Positions 8,091 to 15,903 are shown, numbered from the stretch's first letter. The stretch is 17,425 nucleotides of DNA from an uncultured Clostridium sp. (GCA_958449715.1 CAUDIU010000036.1:1-17425), one strand, 5' to 3'. The notes: a model not told the origin generated them from the letters alone. Numbers and translations: made by a program.

Positions 8091-8107
8091 TTTTATTTTC
8101 TCCTTAT

Positions 8108-8956
8108 TTATTTAGATATTTTTTCTGCTTGTTTTAACAAGTTGCAATTTTCATCGCGTTTTCTTTCCTGATCTTTATAAATTTTTGTTCGATTAATTAC
8201 TTCATCAAAGTCAATTTTATGAGCATCAAAATCAGGACCGTCTACACATGCAAATTTAGTTTCTCCGCCAACAGTTACTCTGCAAGCACCGCACATACCT
8301 GTTCCGTCTACCATAATAGGGTTCATACTTGCTTCAGTATAAATACCTTTATCACGAGTTAAATCCGCCACTGCTCTCATCATTGGCATTGGTCCTACAG
8401 CTATTGCATAGTCGACTTTTTCTTGTTTCATAATTCTTTCAAGAACTTGAGTTACAAAACCTTTTTCACCTAATGTTCCGTCATCTGTTGTGATAAATAG
8501 TTCTGTACAAGCATCTTTCATTTTTTCTTGCCAAAAAATTAAATCTTTATTTCTTGCTCCCATAATCATGTATACTTTATTGCCAGCTTCTTTAAAGGCT
8601 TTAGCAATTAAGTAACATGGAGCAGCACCATATCCACCTGCTAAACAAACTACTGTGCCATATTTTTTTATGTGAGTTGGTTGTCCAAGTGGTCCAACTA
8701 TATCATGAATTTCATCTCCAGCATTTAATGCTGCAAGTTGTTTTGTTGAATATCCTACAGCCATAAATACAAGAGTTAATTCGCCTTTTTCTTTGTTAAC
8801 GTCTGCGATTGTGAGTGGAACTCTTTCGCTGTTTGCATTAGCTCTAAATATTATAAATTGTCCAGCCTTAGCGTTTCTTACAACATAAGGTGCATCAATT
8901 GTTATTTCATATTGGTTAGGACAAAGCTCTTTTTTGGATAATATTTTATATCCCAT
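8108..8956 (-). CDS. NfnA/PyrK-like FAD and [2Fe-2S] reductase subunit (sulfide dehydrogenase SudB-type)
   Basis: This 282-aa protein is of the ferredoxin-NADP reductase fold found in NfnA (NADH-dependent ferredoxin:NADP oxidoreductase small subunit), SudB and PyrK. The FAD domain has ERVPLTIAD (44-52) and VGYSTKQLAAL. The NAD domain follows with LAGGYGAAPCYLIAKA (105-120) and AIAVGPMPMMRA. The C-terminus carries VDGTGMCGAC (216-225) and FACVDGPDFD, giving Cys222, Cys225 and Cys237 for a [2Fe-2S] cluster; in known NfnA an aspartate serves as fourth ligand, and Asp217 could do so. The NfnB/GltA-like partner is not in the window. The start at 8956 is chosen over an in-frame ATG at 8983 because AAGGAG lies six bases before 8956 and a TATAAT overlaps the upstream one. 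It leads the operon with etfB and etfA. Confidence 0.9.
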   Translation of the reverse strand: MGYKILSKKELCPNQYEITIDAPYVVRNAKAGQFIIFRANANSERVPLTIADVNKEKGELTLVFMAVGYSTKQLAALNAGDEIHDIVGPLGQPTHIKKYGTVVCLAGGYGAAPCYLIAKAFKEAGNKVYMIMGARNKDLIFWQEKMKDACTELFITTDDGTLGEKGFVTQVLERIMKQEKVDYAIAVGPMPMMRAVADLTRDKGIYTEASMNPIMVDGTGMCGACRVTVGGETKFACVDGPDFDAHKIDFDEVINRTKIYKDQERKRDENCNLLKQAEKISK

Positions 8957-8962
8957 AATTTT

Positions 8963-8968
8963 CTCCTT
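8963..8968 (-). promoter_or_regulatory. Ribosome-binding site deciding the NfnA-like start
   Basis: AAGGAG on the minus strand, six bases before the ATG at 8954-8956. It falls inside the longer reading frame that would start at 8983 and so favours the shorter protein. Confidence 0.85.
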
Positions 8969-8981
8969 CTTATATATTGTC

Positions 8982-8987
8982 ATTATA
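8982..8987 (-). promoter_or_regulatory. -10 box of the nfnA-like/etf operon
   Basis: A perfect TATAAT on the minus strand, preceded by TAG, 25 bp before the chosen ATG. The -35 region is weak (TTCCCT at 18 bp). A start of transcription near 8975 would give a leader of about 20 bases holding the AAGGAG site. Confidence 0.5.
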
Positions 8988-9145
8988 CTATAAAATGTGA
9001 AAATAAGGGAAATTTTTTAAGGAATGTTATATAACTATAATTAACTAAAAGTATTTTAGAAAATTATCTTTTCTGCTAAGGTAAAATTTTTTTTATGAAT
9101 TATTATAAAAATGATTTTGATTATTAACAATGAAGTTCTATAGTT

Positions 9146-9673
9146 ATGTTTAATAAAAAAGATGATGATGAAAAAAAACGTTTTTATGAACGTATAAGAT
9201 GCAAGGCATTATGTCATAAGTATAATTCAGTTTCACCTGAGATGATAGGTATCCGTTTGGATTTATTGAAAAGTATATTAGGAAAAACAAAGTCTATCTT
9301 TCTACTTGAGCAGCCTTTTATGTGTGATTATGGCTATAATATTGAAATAGGTGAAAATTTTTATTCAAATCATAATTTAATAATTTTAGATGAAAATAGT
9401 GTAACTTTTGGAGACAATGTTTTAGTTGGCCCTAATTGTGCTTTTTATACTTCAACTCATCCTTTTTCAGCGGAAATAAGAAACAGTGGAAAGAAAATGT
9501 CAAAACCAATAAGTATCGGTAATAATGTTTGGATTTGCGGAAATGTAACTGTTCTACCAGGTGTTTCAATTGGAGACAACTCTATAATTGGTGCTGGTAG
9601 TGTAGTATCAAAAGATATACCTTCTAATGTTTTGGCACTTGGTATTCCTTGTAGAGTAATAAAAAAGGTATAA
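9146..9673 (+). CDS. Hexapeptide-repeat O-acetyltransferase (maltose/galactoside acetyltransferase-like)
   Basis: This 175-aa left-handed beta-helix acyltransferase resembles the Maa/LacA/NodL group, which moves acetyl from acetyl-CoA to sugar hydroxyls in the cytoplasm. The N-terminal helical Mac domain is residues 1-50. Hexapeptide repeats follow: IEIGENF, VTFGDNVLVGPNC, ISIGNNVWICGNVTVLPGV, SIGDNSIIGAGSVVSKDIP. His105 in STHP is the expected catalytic base, and the closing ALGIPCRVIKK strand is typical. Length is slightly under the family's 180-190. The acceptor sugar cannot be told. The N-terminus is rich in Lys and Asp. The ATG at 9146 has no good Shine-Dalgarno. The gene stands alone: divergent from the nfnA-like operon across a 189-bp AT-rich spacer, and its stop is 1 bp from that of the convergent 184-aa gene. 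Confidence 0.9.
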   Translation: MFNKKDDDEKKRFYERIRCKALCHKYNSVSPEMIGIRLDLLKSILGKTKSIFLLEQPFMCDYGYNIEIGENFYSNHNLIILDENSVTFGDNVLVGPNCAFYTSTHPFSAEIRNSGKKMSKPISIGNNVWICGNVTVLPGVSIGDNSIIGAGSVVSKDIPSNVLALGIPCRVIKKV

Positions 9674-9674
9674 T

Positions 9675-10229
9675 TTATTTTTTTATTATCCCATTTATAA
9701 AGTCAAAACAGTTATTTTTTATTGCATCTAGAACATCTTTTGCTTGTAGTTTTTTTATATCATTTAAATGTTTATCTGGTGTTGAAAATGCAAAGTGTGC
9801 GAGAAATTGTTTTCCCTCTTTTATTGGATCATGTTTTACGCCTTTTTTATTTTCAAGCATTGTATCTAATAAATTATCAGGATTGTTTCTAAAATTAGCT
9901 TCAATCATTTCTCTAACTTCTTTATAAGGTTTGTCATGTTTTGGATATGAAATAAAGTTATATTGCTCATAATTTATTCCAATAAAACTTAATAAAGGTT
10001 TTGTATCTTTATTGGTAGAAATCAAAAGCTCTGTTGTTGGTTTTTGCTCTTTAGGGAGTGTAAAAACACCGGCATAGTCATATACTTTTGAGTCATTGCC
10101 TTTATATTTATATTCGTTTTTGTATTTATTTTCAACTTTTGATTCTATAGCTTTTAAATCATTGTATGAGCCGCTTATTGTGTATAATCCTGTAAATTTA
10201 ACTGGGGTAAGAGTATTATTTATATTCAT
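9675..10229 (-). CDS. Orphan protein with N-terminal VKFTG tag (184 aa)
   Basis: I do not recognise a family. The protein is soluble, highly charged and has no signal peptide or membrane segment. It begins MNINNTLTPVKFTGLYTISG: the short Met..Ile-Asn start plus VKFTG closely resembles the N-termini of the M16 peptidase and the 736-aa protein in this window. The middle has alternating strand-like and charged helix-like parts (YTISGSYNDLKAIESKV, YAGVFTLP, TELLISTN). The end is helical, with KHLNDIKKLQAKDVLDAIKNN. There are no obvious catalytic motifs. The ATG has a strong AAGGAG ten bases upstream. It lies 45 bp after the PfkB-family kinase gene on the same strand and is probably co-transcribed with it, though nothing else ties their functions. 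Confidence 0.78.
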   Translation of the reverse strand: MNINNTLTPVKFTGLYTISGSYNDLKAIESKVENKYKNEYKYKGNDSKVYDYAGVFTLPKEQKPTTELLISTNKDTKPLLSFIGINYEQYNFISYPKHDKPYKEVREMIEANFRNNPDNLLDTMLENKKGVKHDPIKEGKQFLAHFAFSTPDKHLNDIKKLQAKDVLDAIKNNCFDFINGIIKK

Positions 10230-10274
10230 ATTAATTGTTCTCCTTTTTATATGAATATAAAATCCCCTGAAAAA

Positions 10275-11321
10275 TTATTTTGCTATTTGATATGTATATT
10301 CAGGATGTTCTTTGAGTTTTTTCTCAATTTCTTCAAATGTTAAAAGTCCTTGAGTTGCTCCAAATTGAGAAACTACACCTGCTGAATTTACAGAAGCATA
10401 CATTAGGGCTTTACCTATATCAATTTTAGTTTTACCTAGTGCTGCACATAATGTAGATGCAAATGCATCTCCTGCTCCTAATGTGGAAACTACAGGACTA
10501 TTGAATACCGGACAATAATAATATTTATGACCGTCATATGCATATGCACCATGACCGCCATCTGTTATTACAATTATTTGATAATCTCTTACTTTTAATT
10601 TTTTAAACATTTCTTTTATATCTGGATGAATTAGTTCATTTGAGAATTTTTCATCTCTTGTATCAGGTCTAACTTGTATTTGAGTTGCCATTGTAGCTTC
10701 TTCTTTATTCATAACAACTATATGTGCATTTTCAAGAATTTTTTTTATGTAGTTAAATCCTTTTTTGATACTTGATGTACCAGCATTAAAACAAACTTTT
10801 ACATTATTGTCTTTTGCAAAATTGACAATATCATCAAGAACTTTAGTACTGTCTCCGTTGAGAGGGGCAATATATAGAAGTTTTGCATTTTTTATTGCCT
10901 CAAAATTAATGTCAGATTTTTTTATTTTAGCATTTGCCCCACGATGAGCAAGTACAGTTCTATCACCTTGAAAACTTACAAGAATTATTGAAAAACCTGT
11001 ACTTAGTGTTTTATCTTGAATGATATTTGATAAATCTACATTTTTTTCTTTAAAAGATTCTAATATCCCATCAGAATAGATGTCGTCGCCAATTTTAAAA
11101 ATTGCGCTTGTTTTTAGCCCTAAATTTGCAAAGTTGCATGCTGTATTAACTCCGCCGCCACCTACTTGAGAAGCAAAATCTGTTATTTCAACTTTTGCCC
11201 CATATGGATAACTCATAAATTCAGATTTTTTGTTTTTTGTATAAACAGATACAATATTTGCATCATCACTTTCTACAAATACATCCATTGTAGCACTGCC
11301 AATAGTTATTACATCGCACAT
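10275..11321 (-). CDS. PfkB-family carbohydrate/nucleoside kinase
   Basis: This 348-aa ribokinase-fold enzyme phosphorylates a sugar or nucleoside with ATP in the cytoplasm. The first PfkB signature is at 54-66 (GGGGVNTACNFAN), with the preceding ITIGSATMDVFV strand near the N-terminus and FKIGDDIYSDGI. The second signature is STLGAGDAFASTL, with the catalytic base Asp285 in GAGD and the anion hole in the same turn. VVMNKEEATMA and IVITDGGHGAYAYDG are further conserved strands. The usual DTTGAGD reads STLGAGD here. The substrate is not evident; ribokinase, adenosine kinase or fructokinase are all possible. The ATG at 11321 is preferred over the upstream TTG at 11336 because GGAGG lies eight bases before it and overlaps the TTG. 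The 184-aa gene follows on the same strand. Confidence 0.9.
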   Translation of the reverse strand: MCDVITIGSATMDVFVESDDANIVSVYTKNKKSEFMSYPYGAKVEITDFASQVGGGGVNTACNFANLGLKTSAIFKIGDDIYSDGILESFKEKNVDLSNIIQDKTLSTGFSIILVSFQGDRTVLAHRGANAKIKKSDINFEAIKNAKLLYIAPLNGDSTKVLDDIVNFAKDNNVKVCFNAGTSSIKKGFNYIKKILENAHIVVMNKEEATMATQIQVRPDTRDEKFSNELIHPDIKEMFKKLKVRDYQIIVITDGGHGAYAYDGHKYYYCPVFNSPVVSTLGAGDAFASTLCAALGKTKIDIGKALMYASVNSAGVVSQFGATQGLLTFEEIEKKLKEHPEYTYQIAK

Positions 11322-11329
11322 TTTTTCTT

Positions 11330-11334
11330 CCTCC
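11330..11334 (-). promoter_or_regulatory. Ribosome-binding site deciding the PfkB-family kinase start
   Basis: GGAGG on the minus strand, eight bases before the ATG at 11321. It overlaps the alternative TTG codon and so rules it out as the main start. Confidence 0.8.
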
Positions 11335-11347
11335 AATTGATTTCAGC

Positions 11348-11360
11348 TTAGCACAAAAAA
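11348..11360 (-). repeat. 13-bp element shared by the purA and kinase upstream regions
   Basis: TTTTTTGTGCTAA on the minus strand occurs here, 27 bp before the kinase ATG, and exactly again at 5096-5108, 45 bp before the purA ATG. At purA it forms part of an extended -10. Here the following bases (TAAGCT) are a poorer -10. It may be a promoter or regulator site. Confidence 0.4.
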
Positions 11361-11454
11361 TTAAATTTGTTAATTTATATTAATAGAGAGCAAAAATTTT
11401 TTTGTTTTGGTTTAAAATATCTAGGAAAATATACATTTAATTCTGAAAGGTAAT

Positions 11455-13665
11455 ATGAAAATATATAACATTTCCCCAATATCTTCTCAAAAGATATTAT
11501 TAAGTTCGCAAGATAATAAAAATTTAAATTCTAATAAAAATATAGAAAATAAATCTAATAAACAATATTCTTATAATCCATTAGCATATCAAGATTATGG
11601 AATTAGTTTTTCGGCAAGATTATTTCGGACTCCTGCCAATTTCTTTGAACAGGATTTTAACAGAAAAGGTATGCCGGAAACTATGAAAAACTATCTTTTT
11701 GATGATTATGAAGATAGACAGAATATGCCTCCTGCGCAAATGATGCGTTTAGTATTTGGCGATATAAATGAGACAAAATCTTTGGAACAAGTCAAACGAA
11801 TATATCCAAATGAACCGTTATTTAATAATTTGCGAGATATTCCAGGTAGAAACGCTAGAACTGGTGTAATTGCTGAAATAGAATTAATGAAACAAGAAGA
11901 TAAATCTTTATTTAAAAATGGGCAAGATAATTTAGGTTTGTATTTGCTAAAGAAAATTTATTTAGAAGGAAAGACATTAAAAGAAATAAATAACGATTTT
12001 CAAAAAGATATTTCAGTTTATTATAAAGGTTTAAGTCCTATAAAATACGAAACTTTGTCTGCTTTTGGTATTAAATTTCCAAATAGTGCTTTTTGGAAGT
12101 CTTTTACCGCAACAAGAGAGGATTTTCCATATGAATATAAACCAAGAAAAGCTATAGTTTTAAGAAATAATTCTTCTTATAATGGAATATCTAAACCTAA
12201 ATCTACAAATGTTATTGAAAAGAAAAAATTTGATAATGTAAAAGATTGGGAAATTGATAAATTGGCCGATGCTATGATTAAAGGTATGGGTAGTGGCGAA
12301 GAAACTAAAAAGCAGATAAAAAAACATAATATTCAAGATCGTGAAACTCTTGGATTTGTTGCGAAATATATGAGTGAAATAAATTCTGTAGTGTTAGAAA
12401 AAGTTCATGCTTCTGATGAGATGAAAGATTTTTACGAAAATTATGATAATTTGTCTTCGTCTCAAAAGAATATTTTCAAGGCTTACTGGAATAGTGATCC
12501 AAAAATAAAAGAAAATCGTTCTATTGCAATGAAAGATACGATTAAATTATTTATGGAAGCATATGGCGCTGATGGGAATAATGAAGAATTTAAGGAACTT
12601 ATTAATTATGCTAATAGTATTAAACCTGCAAGGTTAGAAAGACAAAATGAGCATAATAAGATTCAAGCAGAATATGATAAAATGTTCGCTGAATTAGATG
12701 CAGAATCTAATGTTGAAAAAAATATGGTAAATGACGTTGCAAAAAAAATAGAAGATTTGGTAAATGATGGTGCAGACAAACCTTATACTATTATACCAAA
12801 TAAACATGAGATTAAGTATAATGGTGATCTTTCTGAAGATTTTAAGAAAGAATTGCAATCCCAGATGCATCTTTTACCTGAATCATTCTCAAATAGGTAT
12901 GTAAAGTATTTCCTTTCCCATCCAAATGTTAGTGATAAATATAAATTATCAATATTGGTAGAAAGTAATATTCCAAATGGATATGAAGATTTGTTGTATT
13001 CAAAAGAAGAATTTAATAAAATATCTTTAGGTGTAAATAGAGATTTTACATTGAAATATCCTCTTGTAATTGCTGCTTGTAATCAATCTTTAGTTGAGTT
13101 GTTGTCAGAATTTAAGCCTAAAGAGGCTCCTAAAATGTTATCTCTTGAAACAGATCAATTAATTAACTTACTGGAGTTTGCAGGAGTAAATGATTTAACT
13201 AAAGAACAAAGAGCAAAATTAAATAATAATTATCAAGAATATTTACGTCCAATATCTTCAAAAGAAGATATTAATAAAATAAATAATATGCTTGTTGATT
13301 TTGTTGGTAGTTATAATGGAAAATTAACTAATGATAGTGCTGATGTCGCAGCTTTAATAGAATTGTTAAAAGCTAATGTTAGTGCAAATCCAGTATTGAA
13401 AAAAGATTTTGCAAAATCCTTAAAATATTCAAAATTTTTGGAAAAATATGGCGGTTCTGCAAGAATATTGTTAAAAAATAATGTTAGCGATGATTTGAAA
13501 AAAGCTAAAATGGAATTAATGCTAGGAGATTTGATGTCTCTTAATGTTATTGAAATGACAGATATTTTATCTGATAATTTGTATAATTTAGAAACAATTT
13601 TAAAACCTGTAAATTATGAATTATATCAATTATTAAAGCAGAAATATTATCAAAAAAAATATTAA
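11455..13665 (+). CDS. Large orphan protein with N-terminal tag (736 aa), function unknown
   Basis: No family is assignable with confidence. The protein is long, very rich in Lys, Glu and Asn, and mostly predicted-helix-like, without signal peptide, membrane segment or repeats I can see. The N-terminus MKIYNISPISSQ leads through an Asn/Ser-rich linker to GISFSARLFRTPANFFEQDF at about 49-68, which resembles the tag plus a conserved entry segment. Residues around 160-240 include LEGKTLKEINNDF and IKYETLSAFGIKFPNSAFWKSF, which could be helix-turn-helix-like, but this is weak. The centre has long charged helices (IQAEYDKMFAELDAESNVEK). The ATG has AAAGG four bases upstream. It diverges from the kinase gene across a 133-bp spacer and ends before a perfect bidirectional terminator, so it is probably monocistronic. 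Confidence 0.85.
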   Translation: MKIYNISPISSQKILLSSQDNKNLNSNKNIENKSNKQYSYNPLAYQDYGISFSARLFRTPANFFEQDFNRKGMPETMKNYLFDDYEDRQNMPPAQMMRLVFGDINETKSLEQVKRIYPNEPLFNNLRDIPGRNARTGVIAEIELMKQEDKSLFKNGQDNLGLYLLKKIYLEGKTLKEINNDFQKDISVYYKGLSPIKYETLSAFGIKFPNSAFWKSFTATREDFPYEYKPRKAIVLRNNSSYNGISKPKSTNVIEKKKFDNVKDWEIDKLADAMIKGMGSGEETKKQIKKHNIQDRETLGFVAKYMSEINSVVLEKVHASDEMKDFYENYDNLSSSQKNIFKAYWNSDPKIKENRSIAMKDTIKLFMEAYGADGNNEEFKELINYANSIKPARLERQNEHNKIQAEYDKMFAELDAESNVEKNMVNDVAKKIEDLVNDGADKPYTIIPNKHEIKYNGDLSEDFKKELQSQMHLLPESFSNRYVKYFLSHPNVSDKYKLSILVESNIPNGYEDLLYSKEEFNKISLGVNRDFTLKYPLVIAACNQSLVELLSEFKPKEAPKMLSLETDQLINLLEFAGVNDLTKEQRAKLNNNYQEYLRPISSKEDINKINNMLVDFVGSYNGKLTNDSADVAALIELLKANVSANPVLKKDFAKSLKYSKFLEKYGGSARILLKNNVSDDLKKAKMELMLGDLMSLNVIEMTDILSDNLYNLETILKPVNYELYQLLKQKYYQKKY

Positions 13666-13682
13666 AATAATATCAATATAAT

Positions 13683-13713
13683 AAAAATCACCTGTTTTTA
13701 ACAGGTGATTTTT
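13683..13713. terminator. Bidirectional terminator between the 736-aa gene and pnp
   Basis: A perfect 14-bp stem (AAAAATCACCTGTT pairing with AACAGGTGATTTTT) with a TTT loop. A-runs and T-runs flank it on both sides, so it can stop transcription from both convergent genes. Confidence 0.92.
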
Positions 13714-13728
13714 ATTGCTTATGTTATA

Positions 13729-15870
13729 TTAGTTTAATTGAGCTTTTTCTTCTTCAGAAACGCCTTTAATTGTAAGATTTACTCTACCTTTATCGTCAAT
13801 TTTTATAACTTTAACGATAACTTCATCTCCAATATGTAAATGAGGTTCAATAGAATCAATTCTTTCATTACATACTTGAGAAATATGAACCATACCGTCT
13901 TTACCAGGAGCTAGTTCTACGAATGCTCCAATAGGGATAATTCTTACAACTTTACCTTTTACAACCATTCCAGGTTCTGCTTTGAATGTTAATTCTTTAA
14001 TCATTCTTTTTGCAATTTCAGCACCTTCTTGGTCGTTAGAAGTAATAGTAACAACGCCACTGTCTTGGATATCAATTTCTGCACCTGATGCATCAATAAT
14101 TGCTCTGATTTGTTTTCCACCAGGTCCAATTACTGTTCCGATATCTTCTGTAGGGATTGTCATTGTTGTAATACTTGGTGCATATGGAGATAGATGATCT
14201 GCTGGTGCAGAAATTACTTCTCTCATTTTTCCTAAGATATGTAATCTTCCTTCTTTTGCTTGAGCTAGAGCACGACGTAATGTATCATTAGCGATACCTT
14301 TAGCTTTCATATCCATTTGTAAAGCTGTGATACCAGTATCGTTACCTGTAACTTTGAAGTCCATATCACCTAAGAAGTCTTCGATACCTTGAATATCTGT
14401 AAGTACAACAGGTTCTTTGCCTTCTTCTGTAATCATACCCATTGCAACGCCACCAATCATACATTTTACAGGTACACCTGCATTCATTAATGCCATTGAT
14501 GAACCGCAAGTAGAAGCCATTGATGTAGAACCGTTTGATTCTAGAACATCAGATGTTACACGAATTGTGTATCCGAATTCTTCTTGTGATGGAAGTGCTG
14601 GAACATTTGCTCTTTCTGCTAAAGCACCGTGTCCTACTTCACGTCTACCTGGACCTCTTAGAGGTTTAACTTCACCTACAGAGAATCCTGGGAAGATATA
14701 TTTGTGCATATAAGTTTTTTCTGTTTCAGGATCAACTCCGTCTAGTTCTTGTTTCATTGCAGGACCAGCAAGTGTTGCAACTGATAATACTTGAGTTTGA
14801 CCTCTTGTAAATACTGCAGAACCATGTGCTCTTGGAATAACTCCAACTTCACACCAGATAGGACGTACATCGTGAGGTTTTCTTCCGTCAGCTCTTACGC
14901 CTTCATCTAAAATCATTGTACGCATAATTTTCTTTTCTGCGTTTTTGAATTCTTCTGCTACAAAGTCAATACCTGTTTCTTCCATGATTTTTTTGCTGTA
15001 ATCATCATCTGGAAGTGCGTCTATTTTTTCTTTAACAAGTTTTTTAGCTTCTTCTAATTTTTCTTGTCTGTATTTTCTATCAAAATTGTGATAAGCATCA
15101 AAAATCATATCATGAGCTGTTTCATCAATGATTTTTTTGATTTCAGATGTGTCGTATGGATTTACGAATACTTCTTTTTCAACTCCGCATTCTTTCGCAA
15201 ATGCTTCTTGTGCTTCACATTGTTTTCTAATTTCGCCTTGAGCAAATTCAACAGCATTCATAATGTCGTCTTCTGTAACAAATTTGCAACCAGCTTCAAC
15301 CATAATTACAGAATCGTGTGTACCTGCAACTACGATATCTAGGTCTGATTTGTCAGCTTGTTGGTGAGTTGGATTTGCAATCATATTGCCATTTTCATCT
15401 CTTGATACTCTTACTGCACCAATTGGGCCTTCAAATGGAGCTCCTGAAAGCATTAAAGCACAAGATGCACCTAACATAGCTAAAGTATCTGGTTGATTTT
15501 GTTGGTCATAGCTGAATAGTTGAGCTACGATTTGAATATCATTTCTATATCCTTTAGGGAAAAGAGGTCTGATTGGTCTGTCAATTAATCTTGAAATAAG
15601 GATAGCTTTATCACTAGCTTTTCCTTCTGAACGATTGTAACCACCAGGAATACGACCAATTGCAGACATTCTTTCTTCATAATCAATTAGTAGAGGGAAA
15701 AAGTCAATTCCTACTCTAGGTTCTTTAGATACACAGCAATGTACGAATAACATTGTATCTCCGCATCTTACTGTAACAGAACCGTTTGTTGATTGAGCAT
15801 ATTTTCCGGTTTCAACAGTAACTGTTTTTCCGCCGATTTCTAGCTCAAATTTTTTTGTTTCCGGTACCAT
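13729..15870 (-). CDS. pnp: Polyribonucleotide nucleotidyltransferase (PNPase)
   Basis: PNPase degrades RNA 3' to 5' using phosphate and can add tails in reverse; it works as a cytoplasmic trimer, often in degradosomes. The 713-aa protein has two RNase PH domains: the first begins FELEIGGKTVTVETGKYAQ and the second includes FPGFSVGEVKPLRGPGRREVG. The catalytic region LGDMDFKVTGNDTGITALQ follows in the second. A KH domain (VIGPGGKQIRAIID, GxxG intact) and a C-terminal S1 domain (VKGKVVRIIPIGAFVELAP) complete it. The length is normal. The start at 15870 has AAAGG five bases upstream; the longer frame from a GTG at 15903 is rejected because its own leader bases form a hairpin and no spaced site precedes it. 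rpsO, the common partner in other bacteria, is not next to it. A terminator separates it from upstream genes, so it is probably transcribed alone. Confidence 0.97.
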   Translation of the reverse strand: MVPETKKFELEIGGKTVTVETGKYAQSTNGSVTVRCGDTMLFVHCCVSKEPRVGIDFFPLLIDYEERMSAIGRIPGGYNRSEGKASDKAILISRLIDRPIRPLFPKGYRNDIQIVAQLFSYDQQNQPDTLAMLGASCALMLSGAPFEGPIGAVRVSRDENGNMIANPTHQQADKSDLDIVVAGTHDSVIMVEAGCKFVTEDDIMNAVEFAQGEIRKQCEAQEAFAKECGVEKEVFVNPYDTSEIKKIIDETAHDMIFDAYHNFDRKYRQEKLEEAKKLVKEKIDALPDDDYSKKIMEETGIDFVAEEFKNAEKKIMRTMILDEGVRADGRKPHDVRPIWCEVGVIPRAHGSAVFTRGQTQVLSVATLAGPAMKQELDGVDPETEKTYMHKYIFPGFSVGEVKPLRGPGRREVGHGALAERANVPALPSQEEFGYTIRVTSDVLESNGSTSMASTCGSSMALMNAGVPVKCMIGGVAMGMITEEGKEPVVLTDIQGIEDFLGDMDFKVTGNDTGITALQMDMKAKGIANDTLRRALAQAKEGRLHILGKMREVISAPADHLSPYAPSITTMTIPTEDIGTVIGPGGKQIRAIIDASGAEIDIQDSGVVTITSNDQEGAEIAKRMIKELTFKAEPGMVVKGKVVRIIPIGAFVELAPGKDGMVHISQVCNERIDSIEPHLHIGDEVIVKVIKIDDKGRVNLTIKGVSEEEKAQLN

Positions 15871-15875
15871 AATTA

Positions 15876-15880
15876 CCTTT
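15876..15880 (-). promoter_or_regulatory. Ribosome-binding site of pnp
   Basis: AAAGG on the minus strand, five bases before the ATG at 15868-15870. It decides the start in favour of the 713-aa form. Confidence 0.75.
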
Positions 15881-15887
15881 TCTTTCT

Positions 15888-15903
15888 GTGTCGTCTTCGA
15901 CAC
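15888..15903 (-). promoter_or_regulatory. Hairpin in the pnp leader
   Basis: GTGTCG-AAGA-CGACAC is a perfect 6-bp stem with a four-base loop, 17 bp upstream of the pnp ATG and just before its ribosome-binding site. Structured leaders of pnp are cleaved by RNase III and control pnp in E. coli. Here the hairpin is much shorter, so a similar role is only a guess. Confidence 0.4.

Noticed and set aside
8957..8983. ATG at 8983 as start of the NfnA-like protein
   Set aside because: It overlaps a perfect TATAAT, and the AAGGAG for the next ATG lies inside the extension.
9117..9144. TTGATT-16 bp-TATAGT as promoter of the acetyltransferase gene
   Set aside because: The implied transcription start would fall after the ATG at 9146, so it cannot serve that start codon.
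15871..15903. GTG at 15903 as pnp start
   Set aside because: It adds 11 residues not typical of PNPase, has no spaced ribosome-binding site, and its bases form a leader hairpin. The ATG at 15870 has AAAGG at good spacing.
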